Shown in pieces: positions 27,982 to 36,686 of a stretch of DNA of 64,000 nt (its first letter is position 1; each line of letters begins with the position of its first letter). Made by a program: the position numbers and the translations under genes. Origin of the DNA: Firmicutes bacterium UBA6113 (lineage in GTDB: Bacteria; Bacillota; Clostridia; Tissierellales; Sedimentibacteraceae); the NCBI GenBank assembly GCA_002422545.1, contig DIWF01000024.1:1-64000 (forward strand). Reading direction: 5' to 3'. The notes beneath the pieces were generated by a model. It was given only the letters and a program-made list of their open reading frames with translations, did no database searches and was not told where the DNA came from.

Positions 27982-28920
27982 TTAGATATATTCTTCTAAT
28001 ACCATTTTTGCATCTTCAAATATTTTTTCATTACTTGCATTAATATTTATTAATTTTCTACCTTTTTTAACGCCTTGGAAGAATGCTTTTTTTTCATTCC
28101 TATTATGCATCTTTAATGCTGTGTACATTAACGATATTTCCAGACATAACCTACCAACATATAATTTATCCTTATTAAAATATCTTGTTTCTAATACTTT
28201 ATTTCTCCCCATTAGAAATAATCGCCATAAATCTACACCCTGAGTTGTATCATGGTGATGTTCCACAAAATATTCTTCAGAGGAATACTGCAATATATTA
28301 TATCCTGCATTAATAATTTTTTTTGCTAGAACAGATTCATCTCCATACATAAAATTTTCTTCAGGAAATCCATTCACTTCTAAAAACTTAGAATTATCAA
28401 CAAAAATTGCTGATCCATGGGCCTCATTAATTGTATTAATATTATTTCTACATGAAACTTTATTTTGTTTTATTACCCCAAAACATTCTAGCATCTTTAA
28501 ATAACCAGAATTATTGAGCACCTTTACATTGCCTCTTGAAGTAATATTATATATAGTTGGAGCTACAATGGCACAACTCTCATAATTATCAATAACTTTT
28601 TTTAATGAACTAACTAAGTAGTCGCCTACTAAGATTACATCATTATTTAAAATAAAAGAATATTTTAAGCCTCTTTTATGATAAGTTTTTACTGCTCGAT
28701 TATTTCCTCCAGCATAACCCCAATTTTTATCAAGTAGTAAATATTCAATTTTATCTTTAAAAATTTCCTTTATTCTAGATAAACTATTATCCGTAGAAGC
28801 ATTATCAACTAATACAACTATTATATCATCGCTTTTTTGTCTCAAACAACTTTCTAAACAATTGTAAGTTTTTTGGAAATCATTATAATTTAATACTAAT
28901 AGAGCAATTGTTTTTTTCAT
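27982..28920 (-). CDS. GT2 glycosyltransferase, rhamnosyltransferase-like
   Basis: Family 2 GT-A enzyme: ALLVLNYNDFQKTYNCLES at the start, VDNASTDNSLSRI, NWGYAGGNNRA and NNDVIL as the metal-site equivalent of DXD, then FMYGDESVLAKK. This arrangement (NWGYAGGNN, NNDV, GDE) is the WbbL/RfbF-like rhamnosyltransferase pattern. Since dTDP-L-rhamnose is made by the same locus, rhamnose transfer is plausible but not proven. A GGGAGG ribosome binding site precedes the ATG; the 163-base gap upstream holds no gene. Confidence 0.8.
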   Translation of the reverse strand: MKKTIALLVLNYNDFQKTYNCLESCLRQKSDDIIVVLVDNASTDNSLSRIKEIFKDKIEYLLLDKNWGYAGGNNRAVKTYHKRGLKYSFILNNDVILVGDYLVSSLKKVIDNYESCAIVAPTIYNITSRGNVKVLNNSGYLKMLECFGVIKQNKVSCRNNINTINEAHGSAIFVDNSKFLEVNGFPEENFMYGDESVLAKKIINAGYNILQYSSEEYFVEHHHDTTQGVDLWRLFLMGRNKVLETRYFNKDKLYVGRLCLEISLMYTALKMHNRNEKKAFFQGVKKGRKLININASNEKIFEDAKMVLEEYI

Positions 28921-29083
28921 TTCCTACCCTCCCACTATAATTTCTTTAGAACTAATTATTAAATGGTTTTTAAATATTTGCTTTATTTATCTAAAATAAT
29001 TTTTAATTAAATATAATAGTCCTAATAATAAATAAATCAAGTATAATTAGCAATATAAGATTCTGTTTACTTTTTATATACTC

Positions 29084-30076
29084 TTATCTTTGTATATCTT
29101 TTAAAATTAAGTTTTGTAATTGTTGGGAATCAAATGGATCAAAAAACTCAACATTTTCATAATCATCTAATATTTCATGAGAGAAAGCACAGTCTGAAGC
29201 AAAGATTGGTGCTTGATGCATTTTTGCTTCTAACATAGGTAATCCAAATGTTTCTATATAAGAAGGAAAAATAAGTACTGACTTTGAATAATATTCATAC
29301 ACTTCATTAATATTAAGTGACCCGATAAAATTAACTGGCAATTTCTCTCTCTGAACAAGCTCACGTAGCTTTCTAATTTCTTTATTTTCATTACCATTTA
29401 GTGTAAAAATCACTTCGTAATCAATTATACCTTTGTCTTTCAATAATTTGCATGCTTTGATAATAACTTCATGATTTTTATAGGATAACCCACTTGCAGG
29501 ATAGAAAAACAATCTCTTATGATCACTCTTTTGTTCATATATTTTGTTTATCATTATGTTTAGTTCTGGCTGTTTCAAGATAAATTTATTTCTATTTACA
29601 TTTGCTTTTTCTATCGCTGCATTCATAATCCACTTGGTTTGAACAATTACTTTATCAGCTTCTCGTATTGATTTAACGATCATCTTACTTATGATATTTT
29701 GATAAACCCAAAATTTTAAATTTTCAATTATACTATACCTTTTCTCAACAAAAGGTAGTGGCTGATGCAAGTATAATGTCTGCTTCACCTTAATTTTTGG
29801 TACAACAACATTCTGTAGAGATAAAATTTCATCAACTTCATATTTTTCTACTAATTTATGAGCTACAAATCTATCAAAATACAATCTATGAAACCAACTT
29901 TTTTTAATCCAAGGATAGTTTAAAACTTTAACATTCTCACTTTCTTTTAGCTGTGGTTTACTTACAACGAAAACCCACTCATTCTCTTTATCTTTTAATG
30001 CCTCATGAAAATATTGTCTTAGTATTGTTAATGCACCTCCACTTTCAGCCGGAACATCAAAAACCATTATTTTCAT
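29084..30076 (-). CDS. GT4-type glycosyltransferase
   Basis: A GT-B family protein. The N-terminus, MKIMVFDVPAESGGALTIL, resembles donor-loop starts of Glycos_transf_1 proteins. The C-terminal domain carries FFYPASGLSYKNHEVIIKA, NFIGSLNINEVYEYY and the GT4 E-X7-E motif in PSYIETFGLPMLEAKM. The start at 30076 is preferred because GGAGG lies 5 bases upstream, overlapping an earlier in-frame ATG at 30088, and its ATGA overlaps the stop of the upstream epimerase gene. Donor and acceptor are unknown. Confidence 0.82.
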   Translation of the reverse strand: MKIMVFDVPAESGGALTILRQYFHEALKDKENEWVFVVSKPQLKESENVKVLNYPWIKKSWFHRLYFDRFVAHKLVEKYEVDEILSLQNVVVPKIKVKQTLYLHQPLPFVEKRYSIIENLKFWVYQNIISKMIVKSIREADKVIVQTKWIMNAAIEKANVNRNKFILKQPELNIMINKIYEQKSDHKRLFFYPASGLSYKNHEVIIKACKLLKDKGIIDYEVIFTLNGNENKEIRKLRELVQREKLPVNFIGSLNINEVYEYYSKSVLIFPSYIETFGLPMLEAKMHQAPIFASDCAFSHEILDDYENVEFFDPFDSQQLQNLILKDIQR

Positions 30077-31200
30077 GACTTCCTCCATACCATTTTATTC
30101 ACTATTCCCGTATAACTCTGAATCAATTTAATCACCTTAGTACTTACATTCTGATCAACATAATTTGGAACATCTTCTCCAAAGTCTCCGGCAGCATTCA
30201 TTTCAACAGCCATATCTACTGCCTTAAGAACCTGTTCCGTAGTTATACTACCAATAACCATATTACCCTTATCAAGTGCCTCTGGCCTTTCTGTGCTTGT
30301 TCTCACTGATACTGCAGGGAATTTAAAATAAGAAGCCTCTTCAGCTATCGTACCGCTATCAGAGACTACACAGAATGAATTCTGCTGAAGATGATTATAA
30401 TCAGCAAAACCAAATGGTTGTAAACTCCTCACATTAGGGTGAAATTTAAATCTTCGCTGCTCAATATATTTCTTACTTCTAGGATGAGTACTATATATCA
30501 CAGAAAGATCATAATTTTCTGCCATAGTATTAACAGCATTCATTAACGCCATGAAATTTTCTTCATTATCTATGTTTTCTTCACGGTGAGCTGATAGTAG
30601 GATATACTTTCCTTTTTCTAGTCCTAGTGTTTCGAGTACTCTACTACTATCAATTTTTTCTTTATTTACTTTCAATATTTCAGCCATTGGTGAACCAACA
30701 ACGTAAGTTCTTTCCTTAGGAACTCCTTCCCAATTTAAATAATTTCTGGCATGTTCTGTATAACATAGATTCACATCGCTTGTATGATCCACAATTCTTC
30801 TGTTAATCTCTTCTGGAAGATTTTCATCAAAGCATCGATTTCCAGCTTCCATATGGAATATTGGAATTTTAAGTCTCTTAGCTGATATTACGCTGAGGCA
30901 TGAATTTGTATCACCTAGTACGAGTAATGCATCTGGTCGTTCTTGAACCATGATTTCATAGGACTTAGCTAATATATTCCCCATAGTTTGCCCTAAATTC
31001 TCACCTACAACATTAAGATAAAAGTTAGGCTCTCTTAGCCCAAGATTTTCAAAAAACACCTGATTCAGCTCATAGTCATAGTTCTGGCCTGTATGAACCA
31101 ATATATGGTCAAAGTATTTATCACTTTTTTTAATAACTTCAGAAAGCTTTATGATTTCAGGGCGAGTACCCACTATTGTCATTAGTTTTAATTTATTCAT
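30073..31200 (-). CDS. UDP-N-acetylglucosamine 2-epimerase family (FnlC/CapG/WbvD-like)
   Basis: A non-hydrolysing 2-epimerase: MTIVGTRPEIIKLSEVI, VHTGQNYDYELNQVFF, the family motif LGDTNSCLSV, HMEAGNRCFDENLPEEINRR and SAHREENIDNEENF, ending with the catalytic-domain DSGTIAEEASYF. The ENLPEEINRRIVDHTSD form is that of FnlC/CapG, which act on 6-deoxy-talo/rhamno-HexNAc nucleotides, not of housekeeping WecB. With the two preceding genes it should complete UDP-L-FucNAc or UDP-L-QuiNAc. AGGGGG precedes the ATG. Confidence 0.87.
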   Translation of the reverse strand: MNKLKLMTIVGTRPEIIKLSEVIKKSDKYFDHILVHTGQNYDYELNQVFFENLGLREPNFYLNVVGENLGQTMGNILAKSYEIMVQERPDALLVLGDTNSCLSVISAKRLKIPIFHMEAGNRCFDENLPEEINRRIVDHTSDVNLCYTEHARNYLNWEGVPKERTYVVGSPMAEILKVNKEKIDSSRVLETLGLEKGKYILLSAHREENIDNEENFMALMNAVNTMAENYDLSVIYSTHPRSKKYIEQRRFKFHPNVRSLQPFGFADYNHLQQNSFCVVSDSGTIAEEASYFKFPAVSVRTSTERPEALDKGNMVIGSITTEQVLKAVDMAVEMNAAGDFGEDVPNYVDQNVSTKVIKLIQSYTGIVNKMVWRKS

Positions 31201-31212
31201 TAAACTTGCCCC

Positions 31213-32067
31213 CTAATTAAAATAATGTGGATAGAGGTCTTTATGATTATCTATCCATTCTTTCATATCAGCTACCATAGCTTCATAACTAGGTACTTTA
31301 AATGAAAAATCAGTTCGATTGTTAATTAAAGACTTGTCCAACAAAAGTTTATCACTTGGTAAAATCTCAATCTGATCATCTTTCATATATTTATTGAAGA
31401 GTTTAAGCAACTCATACTTACTAATAGTTTCATTATTAACCAGATTATAAAGACCAGTTAGATTTTCTTTTAATGCTTGTTCCATAGCTTTTGCTAAGGT
31501 TAATGTTGTTACACCCGTCCATATGGCTTTTGTAAAACCATGTATCTGACAATCTTGCTTCATGAACCAATTGAAAAGACCAATTCCACTTTCACTCACA
31601 TCAGGTCCAGTAATTGAATTTCTAAATGTTAAATCTTTATTGTTTTCTAACTCACCTAACGCTTTTGATCTATCATAAAATGTCTCTCCGTCCCTGAACG
31701 AGTTCTCTGAGTAATTACCAATCCTTCCCGAAAAAACACAGTCAGTACTCATATGAATAACTCTTGTCCTCATCTCTTTTGTTGTATCACTTAGGAAGTG
31801 TGGCAAATAACTATTTAATAAAACTGCATTAGATTTGTTATCTTCTGCATCCTGATTTAAGATTCCTATTGCATTTATAATTGCGCCATATTGACCTTCA
31901 TTGATAATGTTCTTTAAACTCTCGAAATCCGTGATGTCACCATTAATATTCTTGCAATAATCTACTTCTCTTCTGCTAAAAGCAGTTACATCATGACCGG
32001 CTTCCTTAAAATATATAGAAATGGTATGGCCTGCCATACCCGTCCCACCGAGTACTAGGATCTTCAT
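31213..32067 (-). CDS. RmlD-like reductase of the L-6-deoxy-HexNAc branch (WbvR-like)
   Basis: An extended SDR of 284 residues with ILVLGGTGMAGHTISIYF at the N-terminus, the STDCVFSG motif and Tyr-X3-Lys in FYDRSKALGE. It matches the RmlD_sub_bind family. It lacks the C-terminal cupin domain of S. aureus CapF/FnlB (about 370 residues). It sits between the dehydratase/epimerase and the 2-epimerase, overlapping the former by one base, so it should reduce the 4-keto intermediate. The domain architecture is closer to WbvR of the L-QuiNAc route than to CapF. Confidence 0.82.
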   Translation of the reverse strand: MKILVLGGTGMAGHTISIYFKEAGHDVTAFSRREVDYCKNINGDITDFESLKNIINEGQYGAIINAIGILNQDAEDNKSNAVLLNSYLPHFLSDTTKEMRTRVIHMSTDCVFSGRIGNYSENSFRDGETFYDRSKALGELENNKDLTFRNSITGPDVSESGIGLFNWFMKQDCQIHGFTKAIWTGVTTLTLAKAMEQALKENLTGLYNLVNNETISKYELLKLFNKYMKDDQIEILPSDKLLLDKSLINNRTDFSFKVPSYEAMVADMKEWIDNHKDLYPHYFN

Positions 32068-33089
32068 TATCTTCCCTCCCAGCTCTTTAACTCTTCTTGG
32101 ATATAATCAAGATTTAGTAACTTCTCCTTAATCTGCTCAACATTAAGTCTCACTGTATTGTGTGAGTTGTAATCTTCTACTTGAAGTAGCTCTTCATTTC
32201 CTTCAACAAAATATTTATCATAATTCAAATCTCTTTTATCTGCAGGTACTCTATAGAAACCGCCCATGTCTTGTGCACCTACATGTTCTTCCTTAGTTAA
32301 GAGCGTTTCGTACAGCTTTTCTCCATGTCGAGTCCCGATAATTTTAATCTCACTATCCGCATTAAATAGCTCTTTAACGGCTTGAGCTAAGTCTCCAATT
32401 GTTGATGCTGGTGCTTTTTGAACCATGATATCTCCTGCTTCTGCATTCTCAAAAGCAAAAACCACAAGCTCAACAGCTTCATCAAGACTCATTAAGAATC
32501 TAGTCATATTCGGATCTGTAACCGTCAAGGGATGTCCACTTTTAATTTGATCTACAAATAGTGGAATAACTGAGCCTCTCGAGGCCATGACATTTCCATA
32601 CCTAGTACCACAGATTAATGTTTTTTCTGGATTTACTGTTTTTGATTTTGCAACGAACACTTTTTCCATCATGGCTTTTGAAATCCCCATTGCATTAATT
32701 GGATATGCTGCTTTATCTGTTGACAGACAAATAACCTTCTTAATACCCATTTCAATTGCTCCAGTAAGAACATTGTCTGTTCCCATCACATTAGTCTTAA
32801 CAGCCTCTAAAGGGAAAAACTCACATGAAGGTACTTGTTTAAGAGCTGCAGCATGAAATACATAATCAACTCCATGCATTGCATTTTTTACACTTGCAAG
32901 GTCTCTAACATCTCCAATATAAAATTTTAATTTATCATTCTTGTAAAGTTTTCTCATATCATCTTGTTTCTTTTCATCACGAGAAAAAATACGGATTTCT
33001 TTTACATCAGTATGTAAAAATCTTTTCATAACCGCATTTCCAAATGATCCTGTTCCACCTGTTATTAATAAAGTTTTATCATTAAACAT
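32067..33089 (-). CDS. UDP-GlcNAc 4,6-dehydratase/5-epimerase (FnlA/CapE/WbvB-like)
   Basis: It has TLLITGGTGSFGNAVMKRF at the start, SRDEKKQDDMR, AAALKQVPSCEFFPLEAVKTN, STDKAAYPINAMGISKAMMEK and CGTRYGNVMASRGSVIPLF. The active-site Tyr of SDRs is replaced by Met (MGISK), as in FnlA/CapE and WbpM. It converts UDP-GlcNAc to the 4-keto-6-deoxy sugar with inversion at C5, the entry to L-FucNAc/L-QuiNAc. 340 residues is typical. The start overlaps the GT4 gene stop by 8 bases; GGGGGAAAA is the ribosome binding site. Confidence 0.9.
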   Translation of the reverse strand: MFNDKTLLITGGTGSFGNAVMKRFLHTDVKEIRIFSRDEKKQDDMRKLYKNDKLKFYIGDVRDLASVKNAMHGVDYVFHAAALKQVPSCEFFPLEAVKTNVMGTDNVLTGAIEMGIKKVICLSTDKAAYPINAMGISKAMMEKVFVAKSKTVNPEKTLICGTRYGNVMASRGSVIPLFVDQIKSGHPLTVTDPNMTRFLMSLDEAVELVVFAFENAEAGDIMVQKAPASTIGDLAQAVKELFNADSEIKIIGTRHGEKLYETLLTKEEHVGAQDMGGFYRVPADKRDLNYDKYFVEGNEELLQVEDYNSHNTVRLNVEQIKEKLLNLDYIQEELKSWEGR

Positions 33090-34335
33090 TTTTGTTTTCC
33101 CCCAAAACGTTTTTTATCATATCAACATATTGATTAGTGCAAATTTCTTCAGTATACTTTTCTTCAAAAACCTTTCTACAATTTTGACCCATAGTTTTTC
33201 TCTTTCCTGGATTATCTCGAAGTTCAGTTATTGCTTCTATAATTTTATCTTTATCTCCTACTTTCATTGAGTAACCAGCAATTCTATCATTTAAATCTAT
33301 AGATATATCAGATTCATCTCCCATTATCGCAATAATAGGTTTGCCTGCCATCATGTAACTATATGTTTTACTTGGTACTCCTAACCCTGTTACACCTTCC
33401 GCTAAACTTACCAAAAATACATCACTAATATTCAATGCATCTTGAAAATCTTGCCCATGTAGGAAATCATAAATTCTAACATGTTTCAGATCTTCTTCAT
33501 TGACAATTTTCTTAAGATATTCAAACTTAATACCGTGCCCCGCAAAGACAAAATTAACTCTTGAATCATTACTGTAGTGTCTAATTGCTTCAAGTATTGT
33601 TGATATATCTTGGCAAATACCTAGATTTCCAAAGTATGAAATAACTATTTCTGATTTTAACTTAATTTCAGAAAATAATGGGTTTCTCAATGATCTTTCT
33701 ACCATCATATTGTCAATTATCTTATCAGCATACCAGTTAGGTATTACAGAAACTCTGTCCTCTGATAAATTATCTCGATTATTAATTAAATAATTCTTCA
33801 TTTCATAAGATATCACTACTAAGCGATCGATATTTTTGAATATGCTCTTATTCATTTTTTTCATCATTTTACTAATAAATCCATTCTTCGAGATACTCTT
33901 TGTAATATATCCCATTTCCGGATAAACATCATAACTAACAAATACAACCTTTGAACGGAATAATTTCTTTGCAATTATCGGGACGAAGGGCAATATAGGC
34001 GGATTTGAATAGACGATAATAGATTTATATCCTTTGAAAAATAAAATTCTACTCGCTACTGAAACAGTAAATGAAAAGTAATTAATTAGTCTTCCGAGGA
34101 AGTTACTACGTTTTAATTGTAGATATTTTAATCTTTTGATTTTTACTCCTTCGTGTACTTCTTCCATTGGAACTTCACCTTCTTTATTGTATTCACTTGG
34201 ATAGCCACATAATGCTGAAACACTAAAACCAGCCTTTACGAGCGCCTTAGCTGTATCATATGGTAGTGTAGCTGAAGATACATATTCTGGATAAAAGTAT
34301 TGGCATAAAAACAGAACATCTTTTTTTTCTTTCAT
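33082..34335 (-). CDS. GT4 glycosyltransferase, WbuB-like
   Basis: A GT-B enzyme with FLCQYFYPEYVSSATLPYDTAKAL at the N-terminus, SNPPILPFVP, DVYPEMGYI and, in the C-terminal domain, ISYFGNLGICQDISTILEAI and GVPSKTYSYMMAGKPIIAI. This matches the WbuB/WcaI branch of family 4, several of which transfer L-FucNAc-type sugars to the second position of the unit. It directly precedes the genes that make that nucleotide sugar, which supports the inference. GGGAG lies 8 bases before the ATG. Confidence 0.83.
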   Translation of the reverse strand: MKEKKDVLFLCQYFYPEYVSSATLPYDTAKALVKAGFSVSALCGYPSEYNKEGEVPMEEVHEGVKIKRLKYLQLKRSNFLGRLINYFSFTVSVASRILFFKGYKSIIVYSNPPILPFVPIIAKKLFRSKVVFVSYDVYPEMGYITKSISKNGFISKMMKKMNKSIFKNIDRLVVISYEMKNYLINNRDNLSEDRVSVIPNWYADKIIDNMMVERSLRNPLFSEIKLKSEIVISYFGNLGICQDISTILEAIRHYSNDSRVNFVFAGHGIKFEYLKKIVNEEDLKHVRIYDFLHGQDFQDALNISDVFLVSLAEGVTGLGVPSKTYSYMMAGKPIIAIMGDESDISIDLNDRIAGYSMKVGDKDKIIEAITELRDNPGKRKTMGQNCRKVFEEKYTEEICTNQYVDMIKNVLGENKNV

Positions 34336-34355
34336 CTACATTACTCCCTGCTAAT

Positions 34356-35204
34356 CTATTTCTCCGTCCGTTCAATAGTTTCTCTAAACGAACAAGTCTC
34401 ATAATCAAATTCACTTGGACCACCTGGCATCATTTTGTCATATACAAACGACCCAAAAACCTTAGCAAATGTCTCTGACATCTTTATCCCTAAAGACACA
34501 AAAGGATTAAATATACCTGTTGCTTTAAGTTCTTTACCATGAGCTTTAGCAATTAACTGCACCAGCTCAGTCGTATTAACATACTCTTTGTTTTGAGGGA
34601 AACACAATCCACTCAACTCTTTATCTATCGTTAGTCTCACAAATTCAGATAAATTATCTATAAAAATCATGCTGCGTTCATTCTTTACCTTTGGAAATAC
34701 AGGCACTTTCAGCGCTATACTAGCAAGTCTTGGATAATTCCCTCGACAGTCTTTACCATAAACAATAGGAGGTCTTAAAGTCGCAACCCTAAAAGAGTCG
34801 TCTGCTAATTCACTCAATAAACTTTCAGCCTCTAATTTCGATTTAGCATATGGTGTTTTAGGATTAGGGTTCGAATTTTCATCCATAAACCCTGTCTCCT
34901 TACCGTAAACACCCATTGTGCTCAAAAAGATGAATTGCTTAACACCTTCTCTTTTCGCTTTCTTCGCGACTTCAACTGCAAGATCTCTATTTACACTAAA
35001 ATACCTCTCAGTATCATTCTCTTTGACATGAACAATTGCAGCGATATTATAAATCACATCATATGAGCTGAATGATTTATCTTTCCACTGATTTTCTCTC
35101 ATATCAATAGTCTCCACCTCATACTTATTAGGCCATTGGCTAACCCATTTCTCAAATGAAGTGCCTATGTAACTTCCTGCTCCAGTTATTAGAATTTTTT
35201 TCAT
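34356..35204 (-). CDS. NAD-dependent 4-reductase (WbpV/WreQ-like SDR)
   Basis: An extended SDR of 282 residues: ILITGAGSYIGTSFEKWV, NIAAIVHVKE, FLSTMGVYGKETGF, the Tyr-X3-Lys in TPYAKSKLEAESLL and RPPIVYGKDCRGNYPRL. It pairs with the adjacent phosphoglycosyl transferase through a 4-base ATGA overlap. In known systems such a pair uses the WbpM product to make UDP-D-QuiNAc or UDP-D-FucNAc, which is then attached to undecaprenyl phosphate. That role is inferred from order and family. The stereochemistry of reduction cannot be read from sequence. Confidence 0.78.
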   Translation of the reverse strand: MKKILITGAGSYIGTSFEKWVSQWPNKYEVETIDMRENQWKDKSFSSYDVIYNIAAIVHVKENDTERYFSVNRDLAVEVAKKAKREGVKQFIFLSTMGVYGKETGFMDENSNPNPKTPYAKSKLEAESLLSELADDSFRVATLRPPIVYGKDCRGNYPRLASIALKVPVFPKVKNERSMIFIDNLSEFVRLTIDKELSGLCFPQNKEYVNTTELVQLIAKAHGKELKATGIFNPFVSLGIKMSETFAKVFGSFVYDKMMPGGPSEFDYETCSFRETIERTEK

Positions 35205-35821
35205 ACTGATGTACCCCTATGAGCAGAATTTATATCAACCAAGCGTTTATCTACATATTTATCTTCATCAAATAATACAACACCTACGGTTCTAAAGATA
35301 ATCTTGATATCAAGCCATAAACTATAATGTTCCACGTAGTAAACATCATGCTTATATCTTTCTTCAAGATCCAAGTGAATATTTCCACTTACCTGAGCAA
35401 GACCTGTCATACCTGGCTTTATATTGAGTCTCTTTGAAATCTCGTCATCGTACTCTTCAAGAGAAGCAATTCTTTCTGGTCTTGGACCAACAAGGCTCAT
35501 TTCACCCTTTAGAACATTAAGTACCTGTGGTATCTCATCGATCTTTGTTCTTCTTAAAAACTTACCAATGGAAGTTACTCTATCATCATCCTTCATAACC
35601 TCTTGCCCTTTTATCATCTTCTCAGATCCAAGCTTCATGGTTCTAAACTTATAAACCTTAAAGATCTTCCTATGTTGCCCTGGTCTGTCTTGTAAAAAGA
35701 ATATGGGACCTTTTGAAGTCGCTTTAATTAAGATGGCAACTATAATCCATATAGGCAAAAATACTATTAATACTATTAAAGAAAGAATGATATCTATTAA
35801 TCTTTTAATTGCCTTCTGCAT
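35201..35821 (-). CDS. Undecaprenyl-phosphate phosphoglycosyl transferase (small monotopic PGT)
   Basis: This is the minimal bacterial sugar transferase (PglC/WbpL-functional class, Bac_transf fold). One re-entrant hydrophobic helix spans residues 8-32, followed by GPIFFLQDRPGQHRKIF and YKFRTMK, the catalytic Asp-Glu in RRTKIDEIPQ and SLVGPRPE, then KPGMTGLAQVSG. It should start the lipid-linked unit by moving a sugar phosphate from a UDP sugar to undecaprenyl phosphate on the cytoplasmic face. At 206 residues it lacks the extra N-terminal membrane domain of WbaP. It is nearly contiguous with the formyltransferase gene. Confidence 0.9.
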   Translation of the reverse strand: MQKAIKRLIDIILSLIVLIVFLPIWIIVAILIKATSKGPIFFLQDRPGQHRKIFKVYKFRTMKLGSEKMIKGQEVMKDDDRVTSIGKFLRRTKIDEIPQVLNVLKGEMSLVGPRPERIASLEEYDDEISKRLNIKPGMTGLAQVSGNIHLDLEERYKHDVYYVEHYSLWLDIKIIFRTVGVVLFDEDKYVDKRLVDINSAHRGTSV

Positions 35822-35823
35822 CT

Positions 35824-36645
35824 CTACCCCTCAATTTCATAATCGATTGGCATCAGATACCCATCGCTTAGTTTAATTTCACCTTCGCTTGGATTAACCT
35901 TAGCTGACCAAATCTTAATCACTTTATCTCCATCGTTATAAAAAGCTCCTGGATAAGGATGCGTAACTGCTCTAATGAGTTTATCCGCTTCATCCATTGT
36001 AATTGAACCAATAAGTTCTCCATCTTCTGGCTTTCTACCTGGCCACTCAGTTGCCTTAGATTCGTCTTGCTTTGTCAGAACAACTCTGTCATTCACTATG
36101 TCATCCCAGTATTTTGAGATAAGTTCAACATGCATTTCATCAACCTTCTTATACAGGTCTGTTGCTGTAGTGCTCTCATTAATCTCAATAACACCCTGAC
36201 CGATAATTTCACCAGTATCTACACCTTCATCAAGTTTGAACATTGTAACGCCAGTCTTATCAAGTCCTTTTATAATCGTCCAAGGAATAGCTGCTCTACC
36301 TCTGCCTACAGGAAGGAGTGTTGGATGCATCCCTATGCAACCGTTAGTCGTTGTTTCTAGAACTTCCTGCTTTGCCATCTGAGACCAACCAACAATAAAA
36401 AGCCAATCGATCTCATGCTTTATTAGAGCTTCAACTACTTCTGAATCGTTGATATTATTTATCTTAAGAAGAGGTGTATTCTCTCTTTCTGCCACTTCGT
36501 CAAGATAGATTCTTCCAGACTTATTCTTAGCCTTTTCATCTTTCAACGTGATGAGAAGGTCTAATTTTCCACCAATACGATATATTTCTTCAATACAACT
36601 CAGGCCCAACTGGACACAAGTAGTAAATGCGATTTTCTTCTTCAT
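35824..36645 (-). CDS. Formyltransferase-family protein (possible sugar N-formyltransferase)
   Basis: The Formyl_trans_N fold is recognised by IGMHPTLLPVGRGRAAIPW, GVTMFKLDEGVDTGEIIGQG and the C-terminal HPYPGAFYNDGD region (Formyl_trans_C-like). Enzymes of this fold use N10-formyltetrahydrofolate; the catalytic triad is Asn-His-Asp. Here the His (MHP) and Asp (EGVDTG) are present but the Asn position before the His is Gly (IGMH). Located next to a PIG-L deacetylase, it could formylate an amino sugar exposed by deacetylation. It is not the housekeeping methionyl-tRNA enzyme by context. Substrate unknown. Confidence 0.78.
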   Translation of the reverse strand: MKKKIAFTTCVQLGLSCIEEIYRIGGKLDLLITLKDEKAKNKSGRIYLDEVAERENTPLLKINNINDSEVVEALIKHEIDWLFIVGWSQMAKQEVLETTTNGCIGMHPTLLPVGRGRAAIPWTIIKGLDKTGVTMFKLDEGVDTGEIIGQGVIEINESTTATDLYKKVDEMHVELISKYWDDIVNDRVVLTKQDESKATEWPGRKPEDGELIGSITMDEADKLIRAVTHPYPGAFYNDGDKVIKIWSAKVNPSEGEIKLSDGYLMPIDYEIEG

Positions 36646-36686
36646 AATTTCGATTCCTCTCCAATTAATGTTGAGTTTACTAGATA

